From: Oscillospiraceae bacterium
GTDB taxonomy: Bacteria > Bacillota > Clostridia > Oscillospirales > Oscillospiraceae
Assembly: GCA_902795045.1 (NCBI GenBank)
Contig: CADBJU010000012.1
Coordinates: 1 to 64,000, forward strand
Direction: 5' to 3'
Length of the DNA stretch: 64,000 nucleotides
Part shown: positions 17,588 to 25,664 of the stretch, piece after piece
How positions within the stretch are numbered: position 1 is the first letter of the stretch
How the letters are laid out: each line of letters begins with the position of its first letter
The notes under the pieces: model-generated
Databases searched by the model: none
What the model saw: only the letters and a program-made list of their open reading frames with translations
Told to the model about the DNA's origin: nothing
Translations under genes and position numbers: made by a program

Positions 17588-18283
17588 TTAAACCCCTCTC
17601 ACCTGCACGGTCGGCACAATGGGCCGCACCGCATCGGCGAGAGCGTGCATCTCGTCCGCGTCGAAGCCCGAAAGCCCCGTGCTGTCGAGAATAGCGCCGG
17701 AGTCCTTGTACTGCTGCAGATAGTATTCCTTCGCACCCTCGATCCAATGCGCGGCCTCTGTAAGGCTTTCCGCCGTGTGGAGTCCCTTGACCACCGTGGT
17801 GCGAAACTCGTAGTCCACGCTGCCTTCGAGCAGGAAATCCTTTGAGCGCTCAACGCCCGCAAGATCGAAGCGGGCAAGCCCCGCGGTCTTCGCGTAGAGA
17901 GCGGGCGCGTTTTTGATGTCCATGGCCACCCGGTCCACAAGCCCGGCCTCCACGAGGGAGATGAGCCTTTCGGGGAAGGAGCCGTTGGTGTCGAGCTTTA
18001 CGAGAAAGCCCAGGGCTTTGACCTCTTTGAGAAAGTCCCCGATGTCGGCATGCAGCAGCGGCTCGCCGCCGGTGACGGCCACACCGTCCAATACGCCGAC
18101 GCGTTTGCGGAGGAAGGAGAGCACCGCGTCCTCGCTCGAGTCGTGCGCAAGCTGCTCGGGCAGGACCAGGGCGCTGTTGTGGCAGAAGGGGCAGCGGAAG
18201 TTGCAGCCGCCGGTAAACACCGTGCAGGCCACTTTCCCGGGATAGTCCAGCAGGGTGAGCTTCTGTAATCCGGATATCAGCAT
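17588..18283 (-). CDS. nrdG: anaerobic ribonucleotide reductase-activating radical SAM protein
   Basis: 231 residues. The radical-SAM cluster motif C27-x3-C31-x2-C34 (GGCNFRCPFCH) is followed by GGEPLL near 75. It generates the glycyl radical on NrdD from S-adenosylmethionine. The start has AGGAGGG upstream. Two NrdR-like boxes and a TTGACA/TATGGT promoter precede it, and nrdD follows downstream, so the pair is probably co-regulated by deoxynucleotide state. Confidence 0.92.
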   Translation of the reverse strand: MLISGLQKLTLLDYPGKVACTVFTGGCNFRCPFCHNSALVLPEQLAHDSSEDAVLSFLRKRVGVLDGVAVTGGEPLLHADIGDFLKEVKALGFLVKLDTNGSFPERLISLVEAGLVDRVAMDIKNAPALYAKTAGLARFDLAGVERSKDFLLEGSVDYEFRTTVVKGLHTAESLTEAAHWIEGAKEYYLQQYKDSGAILDSTGLSGFDADEMHALADAVRPIVPTVQVRGV

Positions 18284-18312
18284 CTGTCGTCCCTCCTGTA
18301 TTCAGCTTCGTT

Positions 18313-18341
18313 ACCATAACACCGCGCTTGTGTTTTGTCAA
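18313..18341 (-). promoter_or_regulatory. sigma-A-type promoter of nrdG
   Basis: On the minus strand TTGACA (18336-18341) and TATGGT (18313-18318) are separated by 17 bp, 30 nt upstream of the nrdG start. Confidence 0.7.
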
Positions 18342-18360
18342 GAGCAAAAGAGTAACAAAA

Positions 18361-18418
18361 ACACAAGATATAGTTTCAGAAAGCGGCGGCGTCCGAAAAA
18401 TGGCACAAAATATAGTGT
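18361..18418 (-). promoter_or_regulatory. pair of NrdR-box-like operators
   Basis: Two 16-bp sites close to the NrdR consensus (acaCwAtATaTwGtgt): ACACAAGATATAGTTT at 18361-18376 and GCACAAAATATAGTGT at 18403-18418, each with two mismatches. Their starts are 42 bp apart, about four helical turns, as expected for cooperative NrdR binding. They lie just upstream of the nrdG promoter. Confidence 0.7.
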
Positions 18419-18552
18419 CGGCCCGGAAGCATCCTCCGGGCTGACACCTTGGCTATTGTAGCGGATTTGTCCCGCAATTTCAAGGGGCAAGAGCCCCCGA
18501 AATGTATTCTTGTGAGATATGCCGATTTCTTGCGGCGAGTTTGCGCACAGTC

Positions 18553-20916
18553 TTATCCATTTTCCCGGTCTTGACAAGGCGCGTCCGGTACGCTGCCTTT
18601 TTTCAGCCGGAGCACCAGACGCAGGACCCGCATGGCGGTGCGCTGGAGCTCGGCGAGGGTGATGCCCTCGGACCGGCCCAGGGTCTCCAGCAGTGTCCCG
18701 TCGGAGTGACAGCGCTTGTCTGTCTTTTTCCAGTTGCCCGGCATGAGCACATCCACACCGGCGCGGACACGGTAGGCGTTGTCGCGCAGGGCCGGAAACT
18801 CCGGGCTCACGGCGTGCTGCATCCACCAGTCGGTGATGACGACGCCCTCGAAGCCCCAGTCGCCGCGCAGGACTGTTGTGGCGAGCTCATAGCTGTAGTG
18901 GGCATAGACGCCGTTGATTTTGTTGTAGGAGGTCATGATCGTGAGGGGCTTTGCCTCGCGCACGCAGATCTCGAAGCCGCGCAGGTAGATCTCCCGCAGC
19001 GCCCGCTCGGACAGGCGGGAGTCGTTCTGGTTGCGGCGCGTCTCCTGGTTGTTGCAGGCAAAGTGCTTGGGGCAGGAGGCGTGCCCCCGGCTCTGCACCC
19101 CGCGCACCGCCGCGGCGGCGATTTTGCCGGTGAGCAGCGGGTCCTCGGAGTAGTACTCGAAGTTTCGCCCGCACAGGGGGTTGCGATGGAGGTTCATGCC
19201 GGGGCCGAGCTGCACGTCCACACCATAGTAGGTCATCTCCTCCCCCAGCTTTTGATGCAGGGCCTCTACAAGCGCCGTATTCCAGGTGCAGGCCAGGGCC
19301 GTACCGATGGGCATGAGGCAGGTGAAGCGCTGCAGGCGCAGCCCTGCGGGGCCGTCGGCTGTGATGATCTCGTCTATCCCCTTCTCGCGCAGACCCTCGG
19401 TCACGCCGCCGAAGCCGCCCGCGTTGCCGGGCACGCCCAGAGGCACGTTCATCATCCCCTCGCCGCGGCTCAGGGCCTCCAGCTCCTCGGGGGAAAGGCC
19501 GGTGACGAAGGCCTCGAGGCTGAGCTTCCCCGCCGCCACGTCATCCAGGGTGCCGGGCGCGGGAGCTGCCCTCACCGGGGCGGGCAGCTCCGTCAGGATC
19601 ACCTGGCGCAGCCTGTCGCTCAGAAGCTTCAGCGGGCGGCAGCTTCTCACGATCCTGTCCTCCGGGACGCGGAAGCTGCCGAGCTCCTGCTCGCCGACCG
19701 AGAAGCGGTACTGCCCGGCTTCCAGGATGAAGGCGTGGCGGCTCTCGTCATAGGAGGCGAAGTCCTGATCCGTGCACCTGAGGGTGACGGTCTCGCTGTC
19801 GCCGGGGTAGAGCTCGCTGGTCTTGGCAAAGGCGCAGAGTACCCGTTTGGGCTTGTCGAGCGCGCCCACCGGGGCGGAGCACCAGAGCTGCACGACCTCC
19901 TTGCCGGGCATGGAACCGGTATTCGTGACCCTTGCCGTGACAGTGAGCATCCCGCCCCGGTGAGCGAAGTCCTCCCCCACGGTCTTGAAGCTTGTATAGC
20001 TCAGGCCGAAGCCAAAGGGGAACAGCACGCTCTTGGGCGCAAAGCGGTCGAAGTGCCGGTAGCCGACAAAAATCCCCTCGGCGTAGTTGTTATAATCCCT
20101 GCCGCCGAAGTTTTTGCTGCTGGGATAGTCCACATAGTAGCGGGCAATGGTGTCGCTGAGGCGTCCGCTGGGGCTGGTTTTGCCGCAGAGGATGTCCGCC
20201 GCGGCGTTCCCGCTCTCCATGCCGCCCTGCCAGACATAGAGGACGGCGGAGATACGCGCGCCGTAATCCTCTGTCCAGGCCATGTCCATGATGCTGCCCA
20301 CGTTCATGAGTACCGCCACGCGCTTAAAGTGCTCCGTCACCAGATCGAGCATGGCGCGCTCGTCCTCGGTGAGGTAGTAGCTGCCCTTTTCGAGCATGTT
20401 TTCCCGATCCTCCCCGGCGGCGCGGCCGATGACCACGAGGGCCGTTCCGGCGGTTTTGGCGGCATTTCGCACCATTGTTTCGTCAAGCTCCATCTCGGGA
20501 TAGCTGAACGGCCAGTGACCCCACCAGCCCTGATCGACCGGGTTTTCCGCACACCAGGCCGCATAGGTTTTGGCAAGAGCCGTGTTGTAACGCTGGCCCG
20601 CGTTTTTGAGCCCCTCCATCAGGTTCACGCGCCAGGCCGGGTGCACGTCACCGCCGCTGCCGTAGCCCACATAGAACCAGTCGAGCTGGCAGCGGCCGAA
20701 GACTGCCGTCTCCTCGTCCTTTTTCAGCGGCAGCATCCCGTCGTTTTTCAGCAGCACGCAGGCCTCCGCCCCCGCCCTGCGTATCAGCTCCGGAAAGCCC
20801 TCGGCGTAGTAGCGTTCGCCCTCGGGGGTGTTCTCCTCCTGCATCAGTCCCGCGCCCATGTGCCGGTCGATGGAGCGCTGCATGAGCTTTCCGAACGTCT
20901 TGGAAACAAAGTCCAT
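18553..20916 (-). CDS. glycoside hydrolase family 3 beta-glucosidase, permuted domain order
   Basis: 787 residues. The GH3 C-terminal-type alpha/beta sandwich comes first (CVLLKNDGMLPLK near 50), then a fibronectin-III-like domain (~290-400). Last comes the GH3 catalytic TIM-like domain, with the KHFACNNQE motif and the nucleophile D696 in GVVITDWW. This order is the reverse of classical GH3 enzymes and is known from Ruminococcus albus-type beta-glucosidases. There is no signal peptide, so it acts in the cytoplasm on imported beta-glucosides. No transporter gene is adjacent. Confidence 0.9.
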   Translation of the reverse strand: MDFVSKTFGKLMQRSIDRHMGAGLMQEENTPEGERYYAEGFPELIRRAGAEACVLLKNDGMLPLKKDEETAVFGRCQLDWFYVGYGSGGDVHPAWRVNLMEGLKNAGQRYNTALAKTYAAWCAENPVDQGWWGHWPFSYPEMELDETMVRNAAKTAGTALVVIGRAAGEDRENMLEKGSYYLTEDERAMLDLVTEHFKRVAVLMNVGSIMDMAWTEDYGARISAVLYVWQGGMESGNAAADILCGKTSPSGRLSDTIARYYVDYPSSKNFGGRDYNNYAEGIFVGYRHFDRFAPKSVLFPFGFGLSYTSFKTVGEDFAHRGGMLTVTARVTNTGSMPGKEVVQLWCSAPVGALDKPKRVLCAFAKTSELYPGDSETVTLRCTDQDFASYDESRHAFILEAGQYRFSVGEQELGSFRVPEDRIVRSCRPLKLLSDRLRQVILTELPAPVRAAPAPGTLDDVAAGKLSLEAFVTGLSPEELEALSRGEGMMNVPLGVPGNAGGFGGVTEGLREKGIDEIITADGPAGLRLQRFTCLMPIGTALACTWNTALVEALHQKLGEEMTYYGVDVQLGPGMNLHRNPLCGRNFEYYSEDPLLTGKIAAAAVRGVQSRGHASCPKHFACNNQETRRNQNDSRLSERALREIYLRGFEICVREAKPLTIMTSYNKINGVYAHYSYELATTVLRGDWGFEGVVITDWWMQHAVSPEFPALRDNAYRVRAGVDVLMPGNWKKTDKRCHSDGTLLETLGRSEGITLAELQRTAMRVLRLVLRLKKGSVPDAPCQDRENG

Positions 20917-20949
20917 TTTCTGTTTCTCCGATGTTTTTATATTTCAAAT

Positions 20950-20984
20950 ACGTTATTGAGGGAGCTTTCCTTCCTCAATAACGT
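20950..20984. terminator. perfect hairpin between cysE and the GH3 gene
   Basis: ACGTTATTGAGG (20950-20961) / CCTCAATAACGT (20973-20984), a 12-bp perfect stem with an 11-nt loop, downstream of cysE on the minus strand. A poly-T tract is weak, so it may be a terminator or a processing hairpin before the GH3 leader. Confidence 0.5.
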
Positions 20985-21008
20985 CTGTAAAACCTGTTTT
21001 CAATCGAA

Positions 21009-21938
21009 TTAAAGCATTGCCGCCATTTGAGACTTCTGCGTATCGTCCCCGTCCTCAAGCTCGGGGAGGTTGTCGCGCAGGAGGATGTCCCCTGCCACCG
21101 CCGCGCGGGCCAGGACCATCTTGTACGGGTCCACCGAGTGGGTCAGCCACACGCTGCCGCCGATGACACAGCCGCTGCCGATCTTCGTCTTGCCGCCGAG
21201 GACCGTGGCGCCCGAGTAGATGACCACGTTGTCGCCGATGTCCGGGTGGCGCTTGATGCCCTTGACGAGGCTGCCGTCCTCCTCGACGGCGAAGCTCTTG
21301 GCGCCCAGGGTCACATGCTGGTAGAGCTTGACGTGCTGCCCGATGGTGGTGGTCTCACCGATGACGACGCCGGTGCCGTGGTCGATGAAGAAGTAATCGC
21401 CGATGGCGGCACCGGGGTGGATGTCGATGCCGGTGAGGCGGTGGGCATACTCGGTCATGACGCGGGGGATGTAGGGCACCTTCTCCGCGTACAGCACATG
21501 CGCCAGGCGGTAGGTGGCGATGGCGGTGAAGGCCGGGTAGCAGAGGATGACCTCGTCCGGGCTCTTGGCCGCGGGGTCGCCCTGGTAGGCGGCGATGAGG
21601 TCCGTGCCGAGCTGGCGGCGGATCTCGGGCAGGGCGGAAAGCATGGCGGGCACGATGCGCTCACGCGCCTCTTTTTCGGTCATGACCGATTCCGCGCAGC
21701 GCTGGAGATGGCCCATGGCCTCATGCAGATACTGCTCGCGTGCAAGGCGGGCGGGGATGTCCAGGCTCTTGAGATGGCCCGCGTGCTGGGGGAAGAGCGC
21801 CGCGATGAGCAGATCGTCCATGCGCTCGACTCTTCCGCGAAAGCCGGTGAAGTCCATTTGCTCTGCGGTGCCGAAGCCCTCGGCCCCTTCCAGGCCGCGG
21901 GCCGCCTCGGATATGAGCTGTTCGAGATGTCTGTCCAT
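21009..21938 (-). CDS. cysE: serine O-acetyltransferase
   Basis: 309 residues. A helical N-terminal domain is followed by a left-handed beta-helix of hexapeptide repeats (GVVIGETTTIGQHVKLYQHVT, VVIYSGATVLGGKTKIG) with the conserved HGTGVVIGE and HSVDP segments. It acetylates serine with acetyl-CoA for cysteine synthesis. It starts 2 nt after cysK on the same strand, and the two products usually form the cysteine synthase complex. A long acidic C-terminal tail (ELEDGDDTQKSQ) replaces the short Ile-ending tail of E. coli CysE. Confidence 0.92.
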   Translation of the reverse strand: MDRHLEQLISEAARGLEGAEGFGTAEQMDFTGFRGRVERMDDLLIAALFPQHAGHLKSLDIPARLAREQYLHEAMGHLQRCAESVMTEKEARERIVPAMLSALPEIRRQLGTDLIAAYQGDPAAKSPDEVILCYPAFTAIATYRLAHVLYAEKVPYIPRVMTEYAHRLTGIDIHPGAAIGDYFFIDHGTGVVIGETTTIGQHVKLYQHVTLGAKSFAVEEDGSLVKGIKRHPDIGDNVVIYSGATVLGGKTKIGSGCVIGGSVWLTHSVDPYKMVLARAAVAGDILLRDNLPELEDGDDTQKSQMAAML

Positions 21939-21940
21939 AC

Positions 21941-22870
21941 TCAGCCCTCAAAAAGCGGCGTGGAGAGATAGCGGTCGCCGGTGTCGGGCAGGAGGGCAAC
22001 GATGGTCTTGCCCGCGTACTCGTCACGCTTTGCAAGCTCCAGAGCGGCAAAGAGCGCCGCGCCCGAGGAGATGCCCACCAGCACGCCCTCCTTTTTCCCG
22101 ATGAGGCGCGCGGCCTCATAGGCCTGCTCGTTTTCCACCGGGATCACCTCGTCATAGATGCCGGTATCCAGTACCTTGGGGATAAAGCCCGCGCCGATGC
22201 CCTGCAGGCCGTGAGGGCCGGGCCTGCCGCCGGAGAGGACCGCCGAGGCCGCGGGCTCCACCGCCACGACCTTTACGCCCGCCTTCCGCTCCTTCAGATA
22301 GCGGCCCACGCCGGTGATGGTGCCGCCGGTGCCGACGCCCGCCACGAACACGTCCACCGTGCCGTCGGTGTCGTTCCAGATCTCGGGGCCGGTGGTGTCA
22401 TAGTGGGCTTTGGCGTTGACGGGGTTTACAAACTGGCCGGGGATGAAGCTATGCGGCATGGAGGCCGCGAGCTCCTCCGCCTTTTCGATCGAGCCGGTCA
22501 TGCCCTTCGAGCCGGGGGTCAGCACGAGCTCGGCCCCGAAGGCCTTCATGAGCATGCGCCGCTCCATGGACATGGTCTCGGGCATGACGATGATGACTCG
22601 GTAGCCCCGGGCGGCGGCGACGGACGCGAGGCCGATTCCGGTGTTGCCGGAGGTGGGCTCGATGATGACGGAGCCGGGGCCGAGCTTGCCTTCCCGCTCG
22701 GCTTCGTCGATCATGGCGCGGGCGATGCGGTCCTTGGCCGAGCCCGCGGGATTGAAGTACTCAAGCTTTGCCAGCACCTTTGCCTTGAGGCCCAGTTCCT
22801 TTTCCAGATTATGAAGCTCCAGCAGCGGTGTGCCGCCGATCATTCTGTCAACAGAGGTATAAACGTTCAT
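21941..22870 (-). CDS. cysK: cysteine synthase (O-acetylserine sulfhydrylase)
   Basis: 309 residues, the standard length. The PLP lysine lies in GSAKDR near 46; the phosphate loop PTSGNTGIGLA and the motif GTGGTITGVG are intact. It converts O-acetylserine and sulfide to cysteine. AAGGAG RBS; a TTGACA/TATAAA promoter lies 35-63 nt upstream. It forms an operon with cysE. Confidence 0.95.
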   Translation of the reverse strand: MNVYTSVDRMIGGTPLLELHNLEKELGLKAKVLAKLEYFNPAGSAKDRIARAMIDEAEREGKLGPGSVIIEPTSGNTGIGLASVAAARGYRVIIVMPETMSMERRMLMKAFGAELVLTPGSKGMTGSIEKAEELAASMPHSFIPGQFVNPVNAKAHYDTTGPEIWNDTDGTVDVFVAGVGTGGTITGVGRYLKERKAGVKVVAVEPAASAVLSGGRPGPHGLQGIGAGFIPKVLDTGIYDEVIPVENEQAYEAARLIGKKEGVLVGISSGAALFAALELAKRDEYAGKTIVALLPDTGDRYLSTPLFEG

Positions 22871-22904
22871 GGTGTTCTCCTTTTCAGAAACAGACAGTAT
22901 AATA

Positions 22905-22933
22905 TTTATATGTCATCCTCGCGCCGGTGTCAA
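22905..22933 (-). promoter_or_regulatory. promoter of cysK-cysE
   Basis: Minus strand TTGACA (22928-22933), 17-bp spacer, TATAAA (22905-22910), with a short AT-rich leader before cysK. No T-box or SAM riboswitch pattern could be seen. Confidence 0.7.
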
Positions 22934-23019
22934 CTAAAAATAACGGGCGCCGGCAGAACCCGGCCGGTAAAGAATTTGTTAAGTTTCCCGATTATCCAAC
23001 ACAACGCATGCGCTGTGTG

Positions 23020-23048
23020 TTGCTTTTTTCAGGTAAAGGGAGTACAAT
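23020..23048 (+). promoter_or_regulatory. promoter of the MMPL-GLUG operon
   Basis: TTGCTT (23020-23025), 17-bp spacer, TACAAT (23043-23048), about 70 nt upstream of the start at 23121. Confidence 0.6.
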
Positions 23049-23120
23049 ACACAGTTGTTTTGTAATATGTTAATGTTGGCATTTATGTCGGCATTTCGAT
23101 AAAAGAGGTACTTTTTCTCT

Positions 23121-25664
23121 ATGGACTACGAAAAGGAGAACAGCGGCGGCTTTATGATGAAGCTTGCCTCGTTCATTGTCGATAAGCGAAATCTGGTGTT
23201 CCTGCTGGTGGGGATCTTCATGGTCTTCTCCCTCTTCGCCCGCAGCTGGGTGGAAGTAGAGAACGACCTGACCGCCTACCTGCCGTCGGGCTCCAAGACC
23301 AAGGAGGGCCTGGAGGTGATGGAGAAGCAGTTCATCACCTACGGCTCGGCGGACCTGATGGTGGCCAACATCTCCTACGCGGAGGCCGAAACGCTGTTTG
23401 AGGATCTCAAGCAGATCGAGGGCGTGCAGAGCGTCGCCTTCGACGATACCACCGAGCACTACAGCAAGGCCTCGGCCCTCTACTCCGTGACCTTCGACTA
23501 TCCGGAGACGGACGATGCCTGCCTCACATCCCTGGACGCGGTGCGCGCCGCGCTCAGGCCCTACGATACATACGTCTCCACCACCCTCGGCGACATGAGC
23601 GCGGAGCTGATCGACAAAGAGGTCGGCATGATCACGGCCTTCGTTGCCGTGATCGTGGTGGTGGTGCTCACCTTCACCTCCCAGACCTATGCGGAGGTGC
23701 CTATCATCGGCCTGACCTTCATCACGGCGGCGGTCATGAACCTGGGCACAAACTTCCTGCTGGGCAAGATCTCCTTCGTCTCAAACTCGGTTACGACGAT
23801 TCTGCAGCTTGCACTGTCCCTGGACTACGCTGTTATCTACTGCAACCGCTTCAAGGAGGAGCACGAGACCCACGAGCTGCGCGACGCGGTGGTCATCTCC
23901 CTGTCCAAGGCCATCCCGGAGGTCGGCGCCTCGAGCCTGACCACCATCGGCGGCCTGATCGCCATGATGTTCATGCAGTTTAAGCTCGGCCCCGACATGG
24001 CGATCTGCCTCATCAAGGCCATCTTCTTCTCGCTGCTGTCGGTGTTCACGGTGATGCCCGGCCTGCTGATGCTCATGGGCGAGCTGATGGAGAAGACGCG
24101 CCACAAGAACTTTGTGCCGAAGGTCCCCTTTGTCGGCCGCTTTGCCTACGCCACGCGCTTTATTATCCCGCCCATTTTTGCCCTCGTGCTGGTGGCGGCC
24201 GTCTCCCTTTCCAACCGCTGTCCCTATGTCTACGGCTATGACACCCTCGTCACACCCAGGCTCAACGAGATGCAGATCGCCGAGAAGATGATCGCCGAGA
24301 CCTTCTCCCACCGCGCCATGGTGGCCGTGGTCATCCCCGGCGGCGACTACAGCGAAGAGCAGAGCCTCATCCGCGATTACGAAGGCTACAGCCAGATCGA
24401 CTCTGTCACCTCCATCGCCAACGCCGACGCCATCGGCGGCTACAAGCTTGCCGACAAGCTCTCGCCGCGGCAGTTTGCGGAGCTCATGAAGCTGGACTAT
24501 GAGACGGTGGAGCTTCTGTACGCGGCCTACGCCGTGCACGGTCAGAGCTACGACAAGCTCATCAGCGGCATCTCCAAGTACAATGTGCCGCTGGTGGATA
24601 TGCTGCTGTTCGTGGTGGACATGGTGGACGAGGGCTATGTGACTCTCGACGCCGACCAGTCCCAGACCCTCAACGATGCCAAGGCCCAGATGATCATGGG
24701 CAAGCAGCAGCTCGAGGGCACGGACTTCGACCGCATGCTCGTCTATCTGACCCTGCCCGAGGCGGGCGACGAGACCTACCGCTTCACCGATACCATCCGC
24801 GACGTGGCCCAGTCACACTATCCCAAGGGGCAGGTCTATGTGGTGGGCAACTCCACCAACCAGTTTGAATTTGAAAAATCCTTCCAGGTCGATAACGTTG
24901 TGGTCAACGTTGTGTCCATCCTGATCGTGCTGGCGGTGCTGCTGTTCACCTTCAACTCCGCGGGCATGCCGGTGCTGCTGATCCTGGTCATCCAGGGCGC
25001 CATCTGGATGAACTTCTCCTACCCCACGCTGGTGAAAAAGGACGTGTTCTTCCTGACCCAGCTCGTGGTCAGCTCCATCCAGATGGGCGCGAACATCGAC
25101 TACGCCATCGTCATCGCCAACCGCTATATGGACAACTCCAAGACCATGCGCCCGAAGGAGGCCATCATCGAGGCCATGAACTTCGCCTTCCCGACGATCC
25201 TGACCTCCGGCTCCATCCTCGCCACCTCCGGCATCCTCATCAGCTTTCTGACCACCGAGTGCACCATCAACGGCATCGGCGACGCTCTGGGCCGCGGCAC
25301 CATCATCTCCATCATCCTCGTCATGTTCGTGCTGCCGCAGATTTTGATCCTGGGCGGCAAGATCATCGAGAAGACCTCCTTCTCCATGCCCAAGGTCGCA
25401 GGCCGCGAGCACCGCGGCAGCGGCACAGTGGCGGTGGACGGCCTCATCTCGGGTGAGATCCGCGGCACGGTCAACGGCGTTTTCCGCGGCACCATCGACG
25501 GCGACGTGAATGTGCGGCTGCTGTCGGGGAAGATAGAGGCCCCTGACGAAGAAAGCGCCGACGGGGACGTTTTCCCGGAGTTGCCGCCGACGCCGGAGCC
25601 GGAGGAAACCGCTCCCGATGCGCCCGCCGAAGCGGACGGAGAGGAGGCAGACGAGAATGAATAA
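23121..25664 (+). CDS. MMPL/RND-superfamily membrane transporter with beta-repeat tail
   Basis: 847 residues. TM1 near 22-40, then an extracytoplasmic domain, a block of five or six TM segments (~170-360) with an SSD-like segment, a second extracytoplasmic domain and a second TM block (~590-760): the two-fold MMPL layout. After the last TM there is a bactofilin-like repeat tail (AVDGLISGEIRGTVNGVFRG) and an acidic, proline-rich C-terminus. It probably exports lipids or hydrophobic molecules, or assists envelope assembly; the substrate is unknown. The last 8 nt overlap the next gene, a giant exported GLUG protein, which suggests a joint envelope function. Confidence 0.85.
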   Translation: MDYEKENSGGFMMKLASFIVDKRNLVFLLVGIFMVFSLFARSWVEVENDLTAYLPSGSKTKEGLEVMEKQFITYGSADLMVANISYAEAETLFEDLKQIEGVQSVAFDDTTEHYSKASALYSVTFDYPETDDACLTSLDAVRAALRPYDTYVSTTLGDMSAELIDKEVGMITAFVAVIVVVVLTFTSQTYAEVPIIGLTFITAAVMNLGTNFLLGKISFVSNSVTTILQLALSLDYAVIYCNRFKEEHETHELRDAVVISLSKAIPEVGASSLTTIGGLIAMMFMQFKLGPDMAICLIKAIFFSLLSVFTVMPGLLMLMGELMEKTRHKNFVPKVPFVGRFAYATRFIIPPIFALVLVAAVSLSNRCPYVYGYDTLVTPRLNEMQIAEKMIAETFSHRAMVAVVIPGGDYSEEQSLIRDYEGYSQIDSVTSIANADAIGGYKLADKLSPRQFAELMKLDYETVELLYAAYAVHGQSYDKLISGISKYNVPLVDMLLFVVDMVDEGYVTLDADQSQTLNDAKAQMIMGKQQLEGTDFDRMLVYLTLPEAGDETYRFTDTIRDVAQSHYPKGQVYVVGNSTNQFEFEKSFQVDNVVVNVVSILIVLAVLLFTFNSAGMPVLLILVIQGAIWMNFSYPTLVKKDVFFLTQLVVSSIQMGANIDYAIVIANRYMDNSKTMRPKEAIIEAMNFAFPTILTSGSILATSGILISFLTTECTINGIGDALGRGTIISIILVMFVLPQILILGGKIIEKTSFSMPKVAGREHRGSGTVAVDGLISGEIRGTVNGVFRGTIDGDVNVRLLSGKIEAPDEESADGDVFPELPPTPEPEETAPDAPAEADGEEADENE

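Noticed and set aside
18502-21012. 836-codon plus-strand open frame opposite the GH3 gene
   Set aside because: Shadow frame; the minus strand clearly encodes the GH3 enzyme with catalytic motifs.
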